The notes beneath the pieces were generated by a model. It had not been told where the DNA came from, made no database searches, and saw only the letters and a program-made list of their open reading frames with translations. A DNA stretch of 61,793 bases from Gemella cuniculi DSM 15828 (lineage in GTDB: Bacteria > Bacillota > Bacilli > Staphylococcales > Gemellaceae). The stretch covers positions 11,864-73,656 of the forward strand of contig NZ_KE384434.1 of assembly GCF_000425665.1 (NCBI RefSeq), read 5' to 3'. Within the stretch, counting starts at the first letter, position 1, and each line of letters starts with the position of its first letter. The position numbers and the translations under genes are program-made. This document shows, piece by piece, positions 16,368-24,424 of this stretch.

Positions 16368-16867
16368 ATAATACCTCCAAAAGCTTGACTAATAAATACT
16401 TCAACAAATGCTGCAAAAATTATTAATATCCCAGAAAATATAGCGATACAATAAATTTGTCTATTTTTATAATTTGACTTTATTCTTATCCCTATTGATG
16501 TGAAAAGTAATAATCCATACACTTCAAAAAACGAATGTGGTAACAAAGTTAATAACGTAAATATTTTTCCGTTTTGTTGTAAACTGATAAGAAATATAAT
16601 CGAAAAAGATAATGAATTATAACTATACAATAATAATGGTAAATACCGTGATAGCGTCCCAGAAAAAACAATAAGCAAACACACCCATAAATTATTAAAT
16701 GCTATTTTTAAGAAACTATATATTTTATCTGACTCTGAAATAATTGTCTTATCATTCAAACTATTTTTACTCATGAATGAAAATAGAAACATTACAAATG
16801 GAAATACCCAAAATAAGAGATATAACCTTATTTGTTCTTTCTTGTTATCTCTAAAAAATTGAATCAT
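16364..16867 (-). CDS. SpoIIM/DUF95-family membrane protein of circular-bacteriocin cluster
   Basis: 167 residues with about five hydrophobic segments. The motif LLPHSFFEVYGLLLFTSIGI matches the SpoIIM/DUF95 signature LLPHG-fE---lll---G-r, and FVEVFISQAF matches the conserved C-terminal IEv-isP-like end. DUF95 proteins are a hallmark of circular bacteriocin operons, where they are needed for production and immunity. It sits between the large membrane protein (33-base gap) and the ATPase (four-base overlap). Confidence 0.8.
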   Translation of the reverse strand: MIQFFRDNKKEQIRLYLLFWVFPFVMFLFSFMSKNSLNDKTIISESDKIYSFLKIAFNNLWVCLLIVFSGTLSRYLPLLLYSYNSLSFSIIFLISLQQNGKIFTLLTLLPHSFFEVYGLLLFTSIGIRIKSNYKNRQIYCIAIFSGILIIFAAFVEVFISQAFGGII

Positions 16868-16900
16868 GCCAGCCTTTGATACCTCACTTCAAATTATAAT

Positions 16901-18184
16901 TTATTTCAATAGAACGTTTACCACTATCAACAATTCAATAATATAAAATATTCCATTAATCAATTCAACATTGCTTAATTTCTTTTCGTCTTCATTTATG
17001 ATTTTAAATCCATATGAATATATTATAGTTCCTACAAACACATTAAAAAATAGAAACAAAACGTTAATAAATTCATATGTTAATATTTTTTTAATATCAA
17101 AGCAATTCAATATGATCGTTGATATAATTGTAATACTTAAAGGGAAAACTAAAATAATTTTACATATATATATGAATAATTTGTCGTTAGCTACTAAATA
17201 ATAATAGTTCAAAAAGTCAGAGTTCAACATAAATCTATTGTTATATATAGAAAACATAAAGCAAATAATAATAGTTATTAACAAATTTTTCCCAATTTCA
17301 CTACCATCAATAAAATTAATTATACATAATATCCAAATAAAAATTGACAACTTATTCTTTACTTCTCTTTCATAAAATTCTTTAACAATATCTTTAAAAA
17401 TTCTTTTTTTATCTATTCTTTGACTCTCTTTATTAGAATGATTATAAATTAAAATATGACTTATAATAAATAAAAAAATCAAACTGATAAAAATATACCA
17501 TTCTAATTTTATCCATTGATTTATTATTTTCAATAAATAATCAATGCTGATATTAGAAAAGTCAATTTTTAAAATTTTAAGAAGCAAAGTACACAGCAAT
17601 CCCATAAATAAAGAGAGTTTCACATTTCCATTATTCTTTTTATCAATACTTTTTCGTATCCGTCGTCTGTATCCTGTTATTAAGCTAAAGCAATATATAA
17701 ACCAAGCGCCAAAAGTAACATACACATAATATAATATATTTTCTTGTATAAAAAATATATTTAATAAATTATAATAAACTATTGATACGATATATATTCC
17801 TGTATTTATTCCTAAGATTATTACAATTAAATCTCTGTTATTCTGAGCCCTTTCTTCAACATTAAACAATCCGCAATTTAAAAATTTAATTAACTCATAT
17901 TTTTGTTCAAAAATCTCAATATATGCCTCAGACATAAATGCAGATAAACACAAAAAAACAGAAAAAATCAAAAACACATATCCTATTTTTAAATGACCAT
18001 TTATAATCAAATTTGTACTTAAAACAAAAACTATAAGTAAGATACTGTATATCAAAAATTTTTTTATATAAAATATAAAAAAATTATAAAATGGAAATAT
18101 TTGACTATACTTCAATTTTTTCTTTCTATATTCCAGTAAATCGATAACCTTTAAATTAAGAAACACACTTCTTTCACTAATCAT
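16901..18184 (-). CDS. large multi-pass membrane protein (CirB/AS-48B-like), bacteriocin maturation candidate
   Basis: 427 residues, at least ten hydrophobic segments spread over the whole length, with no ATPase, peptidase or transferase motif. Every characterised circular bacteriocin cluster has one such large membrane protein next to the precursor, believed to be part of the cyclisation and secretion machine. The sequence is extremely AT-rich (Ile/Phe/Asn/Lys-rich), so resemblance by composition alone is weak; the call rests on position, size and topology. Confidence 0.65.
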   Translation of the reverse strand: MISERSVFLNLKVIDLLEYRKKKLKYSQIFPFYNFFIFYIKKFLIYSILLIVFVLSTNLIINGHLKIGYVFLIFSVFLCLSAFMSEAYIEIFEQKYELIKFLNCGLFNVEERAQNNRDLIVIILGINTGIYIVSIVYYNLLNIFFIQENILYYVYVTFGAWFIYCFSLITGYRRRIRKSIDKKNNGNVKLSLFMGLLCTLLLKILKIDFSNISIDYLLKIINQWIKLEWYIFISLIFLFIISHILIYNHSNKESQRIDKKRIFKDIVKEFYEREVKNKLSIFIWILCIINFIDGSEIGKNLLITIIICFMFSIYNNRFMLNSDFLNYYYLVANDKLFIYICKIILVFPLSITIISTIILNCFDIKKILTYEFINVLFLFFNVFVGTIIYSYGFKIINEDEKKLSNVELINGIFYIIELLIVVNVLLK

Positions 18185-18222
18185 AAACTCACCAAGCCTA
18201 CATATTAACTATTAATTTCTCA

Positions 18223-18696
18223 TTATAATATATATAATATAGTTGATTGTAAAATAAACATAATACCTGTGAATATATATAGTTTTCTTTTATTATACAT
18301 ATATGTCCTGTAATAATGCATAAACATGAAAACATCTACTATTATTACTCCCAAAATCGAAGATATTTTTGTATCAATTAATCTAAAAAAATTCCTATTT
18401 GCGATACTAACTACAGTATTTATAATATTCGCAAACACAAGAAAAAAATACATTTCTGATAAATTATCATATTTAGTATCCACGATAAACCTAAATACAA
18501 AAACGAAAAAATATACTGAAATAAATAACACTATCATTACAGAAAGTGTATGTATTACAAACATAATTCCATATTGTGTTCCAATATCTAGCTTATCATC
18601 AATTTTAGTATTATTTAATATTGCTACAAAACTCAGAGCTATATATATAACACCCATCAATATCATGATTGTTTTATTAAAATTTATTTTTTTCAT
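18223..18696 (-). CDS. four-segment membrane protein of the bacteriocin cluster
   Basis: 157 residues with hydrophobic segments near 10-28, 44-70, 82-100, 115-130 and 138-155. RBS AGGGAG before the ATG. It lies between the precursor (after a strong hairpin) and the large membrane protein, 38 bases upstream of the latter. Small multi-pass proteins at this position occur in circular bacteriocin operons and may help export or immunity. I do not recognise the family. Confidence 0.6.
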   Translation of the reverse strand: MKKINFNKTIMILMGVIYIALSFVAILNNTKIDDKLDIGTQYGIMFVIHTLSVMIVLFISVYFFVFVFRFIVDTKYDNLSEMYFFLVFANIINTVVSIANRNFFRLIDTKISSILGVIIVDVFMFMHYYRTYMYNKRKLYIFTGIMFILQSTILYIL

Positions 18697-18749
18697 CTTG
18701 CTCCCTGCTTAAACATCTCTTTTTTTGCGACAAAATAGCCTGATATAAC

Positions 18750-18780
18750 TAAAATACCTGGGGCAACCCCAGGTATTTTA
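18750..18780 (-). terminator. strong stem-loop between precursor and downstream bacteriocin genes
   Basis: Perfect 14-base inverted repeat (arm AAAATACCTGGGG at 18751-18763, loop CAA, arm 18767-18779, plus a flanking T-A pair). It starts right after the precursor stop codon. The last part of the minus-strand 3' arm is UAUUUUA. It likely acts as partial terminator or 3' stabiliser, giving much more precursor message than maturation-gene message. Confidence 0.75.
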
Positions 18781-18782
18781 AT

Positions 18783-19067
18783 CTATGCAGCAGCTGCCCA
18801 TGATGAACCCAAAGCTTTTCCAAGTCCAATTCCTAAAAGAAAGTCCACTGCCAACCACAGAAGTGCACCTGGTCCTGTAAACGCTGCAATCGCTGCTTTT
18901 ATTGACCTTCCTGCCTTATATGCCTTGTATGCTGCAGCTATAATTCTTGCTGCAGTGCTTGCACTTACTCCTAATATAGATCCCAACATAACTGATCCAG
19001 AAACAGTAATCAAAGTTGCAAATACTACTAACCTACCAGCAAATCCTAACATTCTTTTTTTATCCAT
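18783..19067 (-). CDS. circular bacteriocin precursor (circularin A/uberolysin-like)
   Basis: 94 residues from the ATG at 19067, which has AAAGGAG eight bases upstream; a GTG 21 bases earlier would put the RBS inside the gene. The first ~27 residues (MDKKRMLGFAGRLVVFATLI...) form a leader. The rest is Ala/Gly/Ile-rich, cationic, without cysteine, and begins LGSILGVSASTAARIIAAAY. It then has an A-G-R turn, FTGPGALLW, and ends GSSWAAAA. The spacing LGV-x4-A-xx-I-x6-AG matches circularin A and carnocyclin family peptides, which are joined head to tail. Predicted mature part L28-A94 (67 residues) would be a membrane-permeabilising peptide. The neighbouring DUF95, ATPase, large membrane and immunity-like genes support this. 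The exact cleavage site is inference. Confidence 0.82.
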   Translation of the reverse strand: MDKKRMLGFAGRLVVFATLITVSGSVMLGSILGVSASTAARIIAAAYKAYKAGRSIKAAIAAFTGPGALLWLAVDFLLGIGLGKALGSSWAAAA

Positions 19068-19099
19068 AATATCCACTCCTTTATTCACTTAATTAAATA

Positions 19100-19150
19100 A
19101 TTAAAGCTAATTTTCGCTTTAATAAAAACAACTTTTATCTTACGTGACAA
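19100..19150 (-). promoter_or_regulatory. promoter and operator-like inverted repeat of the bacteriocin operon
   Basis: Minus-strand TTGTCA (19145-19150), 17-base spacer, TTTTAT (19122-19127). An 8-base perfect inverted repeat, ATTAAAGC (19100-19107) and GCTTTAAT (19116-19123), overlaps the -10 box and predicted transcription start, which suits a repressor site or a leader hairpin. The RBS and ATG follow 30 bases downstream. Confidence 0.5.
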
Positions 19151-19827
19151 CTTAAAAATCAATTCATAAGCATATAAAATACTATTTATCAAATAATCAT
19201 TTTAGGATGAATAAGTTGTCCTATGACCGATCTCCGTTTTTATGACGGCTCATATTTGAGTAATAATTCATTTCCATTCAACTCCTCATATATTTTAATT
19301 AGGCTCCACCCTAATTAATTTATAGAAACACTCAATAAAAACATTACTTTTTGTATTGCAAAAATAGTTTTCTATAAAAAATATGTATCTACGATTCTTA
19401 AATTTACATTATGTTACCACATCACGTCTTGAAACTATCTTCAGTTATATAATCGTTTTCTCTTCTTAACAGAATTGTAATGAATTTTCAAAAAAAATAC
19501 AAGAGACATATGTCATATTTAGTCATTTTTATATGTTTTAGGTCATAAATTATATTTTTCACAATATGTTTTAATTTATCATACATTTAATGGTTAATAT
19601 TATCGCTTATTACTATATTAAAATAAACTTATATCAGAGATCTTCTACACCATAAAATATGATTTGGATGTCAAAAGTAATAAATAAGGTATTAATAGTA
19701 TTCTTAACATCAATGATATCTTTTCAATAAAAGTCTACTAATAAAAAGTCAAGTACTTTTTAGGAAGATGTAAATATAGTGGAGTTTACCTTCTGCTTTC
19801 TTCTTCATTATGAAAAGATAAACACAG
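19151..19827. other. gene-free stretch upstream of the bacteriocin operon
   Basis: About 680 very AT-rich bases between the bacteriocin promoter and the IS110 remnant. No supported ORF. It contains short repeated motifs (for example gacatatgtcat and a nearby agtcattttta, 19505-19535) that might be regulator sites, but I cannot define a consistent spacing. It probably also contains the left end of the IS element. Confidence 0.4.
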
Positions 19828-20893
19828 TCATCTAAAGGAGCTTTTTGCATCAAGGTCTGCATGGATTTGAAAAAGAGTTTTTCTAAGTCTTAGAGCACCT
19901 CGTTTTGAAGAACGATTACTGTCAATCTTCATCTTACATGACTGATTAACACCCGGATCAAACCCTGCAAAAGCGGTCAAAGCGGAGCGATAATCAAAAC
20001 GAGAAATATCTCCGATCTCAGCGATAAGTTTAGGATCGAATGTATGCCCTACACCATACATTTTCATAACGATTTCGTACTCCGGCAAAGTAGAAGCTAA
20101 TTCGTCCATTTTAAGATGCATAGTTTCAATCTGTGTGGAAACAAGATTTACTTGTTGAATGCCAGCGAGAATCATTTCTTTTTAAATATTGTCTTTAGGA
20201 GCAACAGTAATGAGCTCTTTAGAAGCTTCAAAGAGAATCTCGGGCTTATCAGATTGAAAAATATAGCCATGCCTTTTGCAGAAATTTTTGTAACACTCAG
20301 TGAAAGCTTTAAGCCCGATTGACCTTACGCAGTCTGCATGCCAAAAGGAATAGGCATAATCAAAGCCGTCTTTGTGGACAAGACCATCAAGAAGAGCATT
20401 TTCACTGGGATAAGTTAAATCAAGCAGTGAAATGAGGTTGTTCTTAAGAGAAATCTCCTACCACATTAGAAACTGAAATTGCGTATTTAGCGTTTTCAGT
20501 TGTGTGCGAGTATTGCCCATAGCTGAATATTGACGTAGAAGATGCCATTTGTCAAGAGCATAACCTACAATCTTCTTTGCATCGGCAGGGTCGGACTTGA
20601 CTTTTCTGAGCGAATTATTGCCATCATAATCCTTTGATTAAGTGTGGTTTTACGTTATAAACAAAGAGGCCTGCATTAGAAAGCACTTTAAGAATTGACT
20701 CACGGTAATGTCCGGCACACTCCCTAACAATGCGAGTATCCCCATCAAGTTTCTCAATATATGAAGATAGAGAAGAGAGCTCTTTTAGAGTATGTTTCAC
20801 ATCAAAGGGTTTGCGTACAATCTCGCCCACAGGGCGAAAAACCGCAACAGTACTCTTACCCTTACTAACATCAATACCTACTGAGGTTAACAT
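19828..20893 (-). pseudogene. IS110-family transposase, frameshifted and interrupted
   Basis: The N-terminal part (20624-20893) starts MLTSVGIDVSKGKSTVAVF, the DEDD RuvC-like nuclease domain of IS110 transposases with the catalytic Asp in GIDVSK. The frame then breaks at HLIKGL; the protein continues in another frame as NNSLRKVKSDPADAKKIVG, meets a stop after FQFLMW, and resumes as the C-terminal Transposase_20 domain (19828-20175: MYGVGHTFDPKLIAEIG, FDYRSALTAFAGFDPG), which carries the catalytic serine region. At least one frameshift and two in-frame stops inactivate it. RBS AAGGAGG precedes the original ATG. Confidence 0.85.
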
Positions 20894-21185
20894 ATTTGTA
20901 CCTCCTTAGGAACAAATTTGCAATGGTACCAATCTTTCTCGTTGCTTATTTAATCTCCCGGGTATCAAACAAACACGCAAGTAGAAAGCGATTCAACCTT
21001 CAACCTACATAAATCAAACAGCTGTAAATGAGTGACCGGTTGACAGGCTTTCATACGAACATAAAAGTCCAAGGAGCAAACTGCCTAGACCATGCCACTA
21101 CATTTTAACAGCTTTAGCAATGAGATGAGCAGTTTCCAACCGGAGGTTGGGGTACTAGCCACTACATTTTATACATTAGGAGAAG
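20894..21185 (-). ncRNA. candidate IS110 bridge-RNA region
   Basis: Non-coding 5' end of the IS110 element. It holds a 14-base direct repeat, gccactacatttta on the plus strand, at 21094-21107 and 21158-21171. A CCAAC-CGGAG-GTTGG hairpin lies between them at 21136-21150, with further stem-like GC-rich segments in otherwise AT-rich DNA. IS110 elements encode a bridge RNA in the non-coding end upstream of the transposase; the location and structure fit, but I did not fold it. Confidence 0.45.
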
Positions 21186-21223
21186 AAAACAAATTTTAAA
21201 TCGCTTACTCCTTTGCTCAATAT

Positions 21224-21637
21224 TTATATAAATTCTTTTAAAAGTTCCTTTAGCTTTTCTAATATCTTGTTTCTTCTCTTGATAAGAGCTGGATGTGAGA
21301 TACTTTTGGCTTTTGCTACTGAACGAAGAGTCTCTTCATTGTAATACAACCTATCAATGATTTCTCTTTCTTCATCATTCAATTTTGAAAGAGCATTTCT
21401 TACTGCGTCAATCATCATTTGAGTTTGGATTATTTTTTCTACATCCACATTTTCATCAATAATGTTATTTTCAAAATGTCCATCGCGATCAAATGACGAA
21501 AATAAAAGCAGATGTTTTTTTCTATCCACCTGCTTCAAATAGTTCTCATGATTTTTCTCTTGCCAGTAGACTTTATAAACCTCTTTACTCACTTTGACCT
21601 TTTTACCATTTACGAACAAGAAATATTCTTTTTGCAT
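21224..21637 (-). CDS. sigma-70 region 4-like regulator of the ICE
   Basis: 137 residues from the ATG at 21637 (MQKEYFLFVNGKKVKVSKEV), chosen because AATGGAGG lies nine bases upstream; a longer frame from 21700 would cross the upstream hairpin. The C-terminal half (ALSKLNDEEREIIDRLYYNEETLRSVAKAK-type helix-turn-helix) matches sigma-70 region 4 / ICE regulator proteins with the N-terminal FVNGKxVxVSxEVYxxY motif common in Firmicute mobile elements. Likely controls excision or transfer genes. Confidence 0.75.
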   Translation of the reverse strand: MQKEYFLFVNGKKVKVSKEVYKVYWQEKNHENYLKQVDRKKHLLLFSSFDRDGHFENNIIDENVDVEKIIQTQMMIDAVRNALSKLNDEEREIIDRLYYNEETLRSVAKAKSISHPALIKRRNKILEKLKELLKEFI

Positions 21638-21685
21638 TTTATTTTTCCTCCATTTATTTTTTATTTTCTTGTGTAAAAAGAAAAA

Positions 21686-21720
21686 GGAGGACTTCGGCAT
21701 CTAAACATACCGAGTCCTCC
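21686..21720 (-). terminator. attenuator-like hairpin before the sigma-like gene
   Basis: GGAGGACTTCGG (21686-21697) pairs with CCGAGTCCTCC (21710-21720) with one bulge; on the minus strand a run of U residues follows. It lies in the leader of the sigma-like gene, about 50 bases before its start. Confidence 0.6.
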
Positions 21721-21773
21721 ATAACGGAAAAAATTAATTACTTTATAACAAATATTAAGTTGTAAATAAAAAA

Positions 21774-21860
21774 TTAAGCATAAAGAAGCTTTAAATGTCC
21801 ATGCAAAAAATAATATGCATCTTTATCAAAAAGAAATATTAATTGTTCTGTCCTCCTCAT
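21774..21860 (-). CDS. possible 28-residue leader peptide
   Basis: MRRTEQLIFLFDKDAYYFLH, then GHLKLLYA, with GGGAGG upstream of the ATG. It precedes the attenuator-like hairpin and the sigma-like gene. Translation is plausible, function unknown; it may simply be a leader ORF. Confidence 0.3.
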   Translation of the reverse strand: MRRTEQLIFLFDKDAYYFLHGHLKLLYA

Positions 21861-21898
21861 ACATAATTCCTCCCAACATCATAAATCCCTTACTATTT

Positions 21899-22180
21899 TT
21901 AAATTGTTTCTTCTTGAACTATATTATTAAAACTGGTTAACCATTTAGCTATTTCTAAAAAAGTCTCCCCTTTAACACTATAAAAAATATAGTTTTTGTA
22001 CTTTCTCTCTTTTATGAGATTAGTTTTTTTTAATACCATCAGATGATATGAAACTTTTGAATTGGATAAACCAAGTTTGTCTACTATTTCCCCTGCTGAT
22101 ATTTCCTTTTTTTGAAGTAAAAATAATATCTCTATCCTTTTTTCATCCGACAACGCTTTAAATTCTTTATAATAATTCAT
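21899..22180 (-). CDS. ArsR-family winged-helix repressor
   Basis: 93 residues. The pattern FKALSDEKRIEILFLLQKK, EISAGEIVDKLGLSNSKVSYHLMVLK, then a wing with ERKYKNYIFYSVK is the ArsR/SmtB fold. The usual metal-binding ELCVCDL motif is absent, so it probably senses something other than metal or works constitutively. It has its own promoter with two palindromes that suggest autoregulation. It is located between the ICE regulator and the mobilisation region. Confidence 0.82.
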   Translation of the reverse strand: MNYYKEFKALSDEKRIEILFLLQKKEISAGEIVDKLGLSNSKVSYHLMVLKKTNLIKERKYKNYIFYSVKGETFLEIAKWLTSFNNIVQEETI

Positions 22181-22208
22181 AATTATAATCCTCTTCTAAC
22201 CTATTTCA

Positions 22209-22278
22209 ATTATTTTCAAAATAATTATACCATTTGAAATGGCATATCATCAATAGCTATTTCAATTTATTTTGAAAT
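22209..22278 (-). promoter_or_regulatory. promoter/operator of the ArsR-family gene
   Basis: Minus-strand TTGATG (22248-22253), 18-base spacer, TATAAT (22224-22229). A 17-base palindrome ATTATTTT-C-AAAATAAT (22209-22225) covers the start site, and ATTTCAA-N6-TTGAAAT (22259-22278) lies upstream of the -35 box. Both are plausible ArsR operators. Confidence 0.55.
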
Positions 22279-22379
22279 TCTTTCCTAGGACTGCTGACAT
22301 TACATATTTTATTTGATATAATAAAATCATAAATTAACAAATATGCTTAATGCTTGCTATTTAAACCATTCTTTTGTAG

Positions 22380-22452
22380 CAAGCACAGTAAGTGTACGGA
22401 CACTTACGGAAAAATTGATGAAGCAACCCTTCGGGAACTGCTTCTTTTTTTA
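22380..22452. other. oriT-like region upstream of mobC
   Basis: GTAAGTGT-ACGG-ACACTTAC (22388-22407) is a perfect 8-base inverted repeat, followed by a second stem-loop GAAGCA...TGCTTC with inner CCC/GGG (22420-22444) and a T-run. It lies just upstream of mobC and the relaxase and diverges from the ArsR gene: the usual position of a transfer origin in this ICE family. The nick site is not identified. Confidence 0.5.
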
Positions 22453-22516
22453 TCAATTTTTAGCTTGTTAGGGAGAACCCTAAGACCCCGAAAATCATAC
22501 AAAGGAGGAAATATCT

Positions 22517-22867
22517 ATGGTAAACAGAATACGAAATGAACGACTTGAAATTAAATTGACCAAAGAAGAAAAGACTCTTTTTGAGGAAAAAAGGAAACTT
22601 GCAAAGTGCAGAAATATGAGCCACTTTATCCGCAAATGCGTTTTAGAAAAGGAGATTTATCAGGTGGATTTAGAGCCTTTCCGAGATTTACAAGGATTGC
22701 TTTCCAGTGCAACAAATAACATCAATCAGATTGCAAAGCGAGTAAATTCGACAGGTGTAATCTACAAAGAGGACATCGGTGATATAAAAAATGAGATTGA
22801 ACATTTTTCAAAAGAGCTATGGCAAATACATTCATTGCTACTTAACAGGACTTCCGGAGGTGATTAG
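22517..22867 (+). CDS. MobC-like relaxosome accessory protein
   Basis: 116 residues. The N-terminal half has the ribbon-helix-helix-like pattern RNERLEIKLTKEEKTLFEEK ... MSHFIRKCVLEKEIY and the C-terminal half contains ATNNINQIAKRVNSTG, the conserved MobC motif. RBS AAAGGAGG seven bases before ATG. It is five bases from the relaxase start, and the two are cotranscribed. Binds the transfer origin and helps the relaxase to nick. Confidence 0.85.
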   Translation: MVNRIRNERLEIKLTKEEKTLFEEKRKLAKCRNMSHFIRKCVLEKEIYQVDLEPFRDLQGLLSSATNNINQIAKRVNSTGVIYKEDIGDIKNEIEHFSKELWQIHSLLLNRTSGGD

Positions 22868-22872
22868 TTTTT

Positions 22873-24204
22873 ATGGCTATTACAAAAATACATCCAATAA
22901 AATCTACTCTTAATCTTGCTATCGACTACATTGTAAATGGAGATAAAACAGACAAGCAGCTTTTAATCAGTACTCATAAATGCCACGAATCAACTGCCCA
23001 CACGCAATTTTTAAGGACACGAAATGACGCAGAAACAAAAGGAACCGTTCTTGCAAGACATCTCATTCAATCCTTTTTACCGGGAGAAACAAGTCCTGAA
23101 ATGGCTCACCAAATCGGTATGGAGCTGTGTAAAAAGATACTCAAAGACGAATACGAATTTGTCTTGTCTACCCACATAGATAAGGGGCATATCCACAATC
23201 ACATTATCTTTAATAATGTAAATATGGTAACAGGCAGGTGTTACCAGTCTAACAAGAAAAACTACCTCCAAATCCGTTATCAGAGTGATAAATTGTGCAA
23301 AGAAAATAACCTATCTGTCATTGACGAATTTTACGAAAGCTATAAGAAAAAATATAAGACTAACGGTAAATCTTGGTATGAAAACGAACAGGCAAAACAT
23401 GGCACTTCTTGGAAAAACAGGCTTCAATTTGACATTGACAGAATGATAAAACAGTCAAAGGACTGGGACGAATTTTTAAAGAAAATGGCGGATCTCGGCT
23501 ACCAAATCAAGTATGGCAAACACATTGCTTTTAAGCCAAAAGATAAGGCGAGATTTACAAGGGCTAAAACAATCGGAGAAGATTATACCGAAGAAAGATT
23601 AAAAGAACGAATTGCAGAAAGAGAGTTTATCAAGATTCATACCGTCAAAAAACACATCGGCAATGTTATTGACATGAATACCAATGTGAAAGTAAAAGAA
23701 AGTAAAGGTTATGAATATTGGGCAACCAAACATAACCTTAATATAATGGCTGAGTCTGTTATTTACATCAGAGAACACGGTATTAAATCCGTCAGGCAGC
23801 TTGATGAGTACATCCAAAAAGTAGCCGATGAAAGGCAAAATTTACAGGATAAAATCAAGGTTATTGATAAGGAAATGCTGTTGCTTTCTGCCACTATGGA
23901 ACAAGTTCATACCGTTAAAAAATACAGGGCATACTACAAGGAATATAAGGCAAATCCGTCTGATAAGTCATTTTTTGAAGAGTACAAAGCTCAGATTACC
24001 CTATATGAAAATGCCCTTTCAGAACTCAAAAAATCCTATTCCAAGCTCCCAGATTCAAAGGATATTTTATCTAAACTTGATAAATTACAAGAAAAAAAGA
24101 ATACCCTCATGCAAGAGTATTCTTCGTCAAAATCTACTATGGACGAACTTTACAAGATACGAAAAAATTATGGAATTTACATGGGTAAGGAGATGGAGCG
24201 ATAG
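22873..24204 (+). CDS. MobP-type relaxase (Relaxase/MobA-VirD2 family)
   Basis: 443 residues. N-terminal relaxase domain with Tyr candidate in AIDYIVNGDK and the metal-binding histidine triad STHIDKGHIHNH (H101, H106, H108/H110). The C-terminal half is a long coiled coil (about 300-430). It nicks at oriT, stays covalently attached to the DNA and is delivered to the VirD4 coupling protein. It ends in a hairpin terminator. A broken copy of its 3' third is at 3237-3594. Confidence 0.92.
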   Translation: MAITKIHPIKSTLNLAIDYIVNGDKTDKQLLISTHKCHESTAHTQFLRTRNDAETKGTVLARHLIQSFLPGETSPEMAHQIGMELCKKILKDEYEFVLSTHIDKGHIHNHIIFNNVNMVTGRCYQSNKKNYLQIRYQSDKLCKENNLSVIDEFYESYKKKYKTNGKSWYENEQAKHGTSWKNRLQFDIDRMIKQSKDWDEFLKKMADLGYQIKYGKHIAFKPKDKARFTRAKTIGEDYTEERLKERIAEREFIKIHTVKKHIGNVIDMNTNVKVKESKGYEYWATKHNLNIMAESVIYIREHGIKSVRQLDEYIQKVADERQNLQDKIKVIDKEMLLLSATMEQVHTVKKYRAYYKEYKANPSDKSFFEEYKAQITLYENALSELKKSYSKLPDSKDILSKLDKLQEKKNTLMQEYSSSKSTMDELYKIRKNYGIYMGKEMER

Positions 24205-24212
24205 CCATCTCC
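24189..24212 (+). terminator. terminator of the mobC-relaxase operon
   Basis: GGAGATGG (24189-24196) pairs with CCATCTCC (24205-24212), with the relaxase stop codon in the loop, followed by ttattgttttta. It stops plus-strand transcription before the convergent transfer operon. Confidence 0.7.
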
Positions 24213-24221
24213 TTATTGTTT

Positions 24222-24398
24222 TTAATGTCTTTCTAGTGCAGCTCCATTTAGCCAGCTCTTTAGAGAAGCATATCTACTACTATCGCCTTGATCTATAACC
24301 CAAAACTCATAAGTACTCTTTCCACTTATTTTTTCATATTCTATGTATGGATAAAGACCTAAATATTCAAGACCTTTAAAAGTACTAGATTCTTCCAT
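24222..24398 (-). CDS. 58-residue ORF at the end of the accessory region
   Basis: MEESSTFKGLEYLGLYPYIE, then YEKISGKSTYEFWVIDQGDS and a short C-terminus ending NGAALERH. The open frame continues upstream as NGKSCILPV to just after the stop of the large accessory pseudogene, and no RBS is clear. It is therefore probably a detached C-terminal piece of that gene or of a deleted neighbour rather than an independent gene. Confidence 0.35.
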   Translation of the reverse strand: MEESSTFKGLEYLGLYPYIEYEKISGKSTYEFWVIDQGDSSRYASLKSWLNGAALERH

Positions 24399-24424
24399 TA
24401 CTGGCAGTATACATGATTTTCCAT

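Larger units (their letters stand above)
19828..21185 (-). mobile_element. IS110-family insertion sequence remnant
   Basis: Transposase pseudogene plus about 290 bases of structured non-coding DNA upstream of its start, typical of IS110 elements. Outer ends are approximate because these elements lack conventional terminal inverted repeats. It is inserted between the bacteriocin cargo and the ICE regulatory genes. Confidence 0.65.

Noticed and set aside
18326-18712. 128-residue plus-strand ORF inside the bacteriocin cluster
   Set aside because: Antisense of the four-segment membrane protein; no start signals and no independent coding character.
18783-19067. Precursor as a lantibiotic or thiol-bridged peptide
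   Set aside because: It has no cysteine and no LanB/C/M-type or radical SAM gene is nearby; the DUF95 and membrane genes favour a circular bacteriocin.
23828-24298. 156-residue plus-strand ORF overlapping the relaxase 3' end
   Set aside because: Out-of-frame reading of the relaxase coiled coil; the relaxase frame is conserved with the remnant at 3237-3594.
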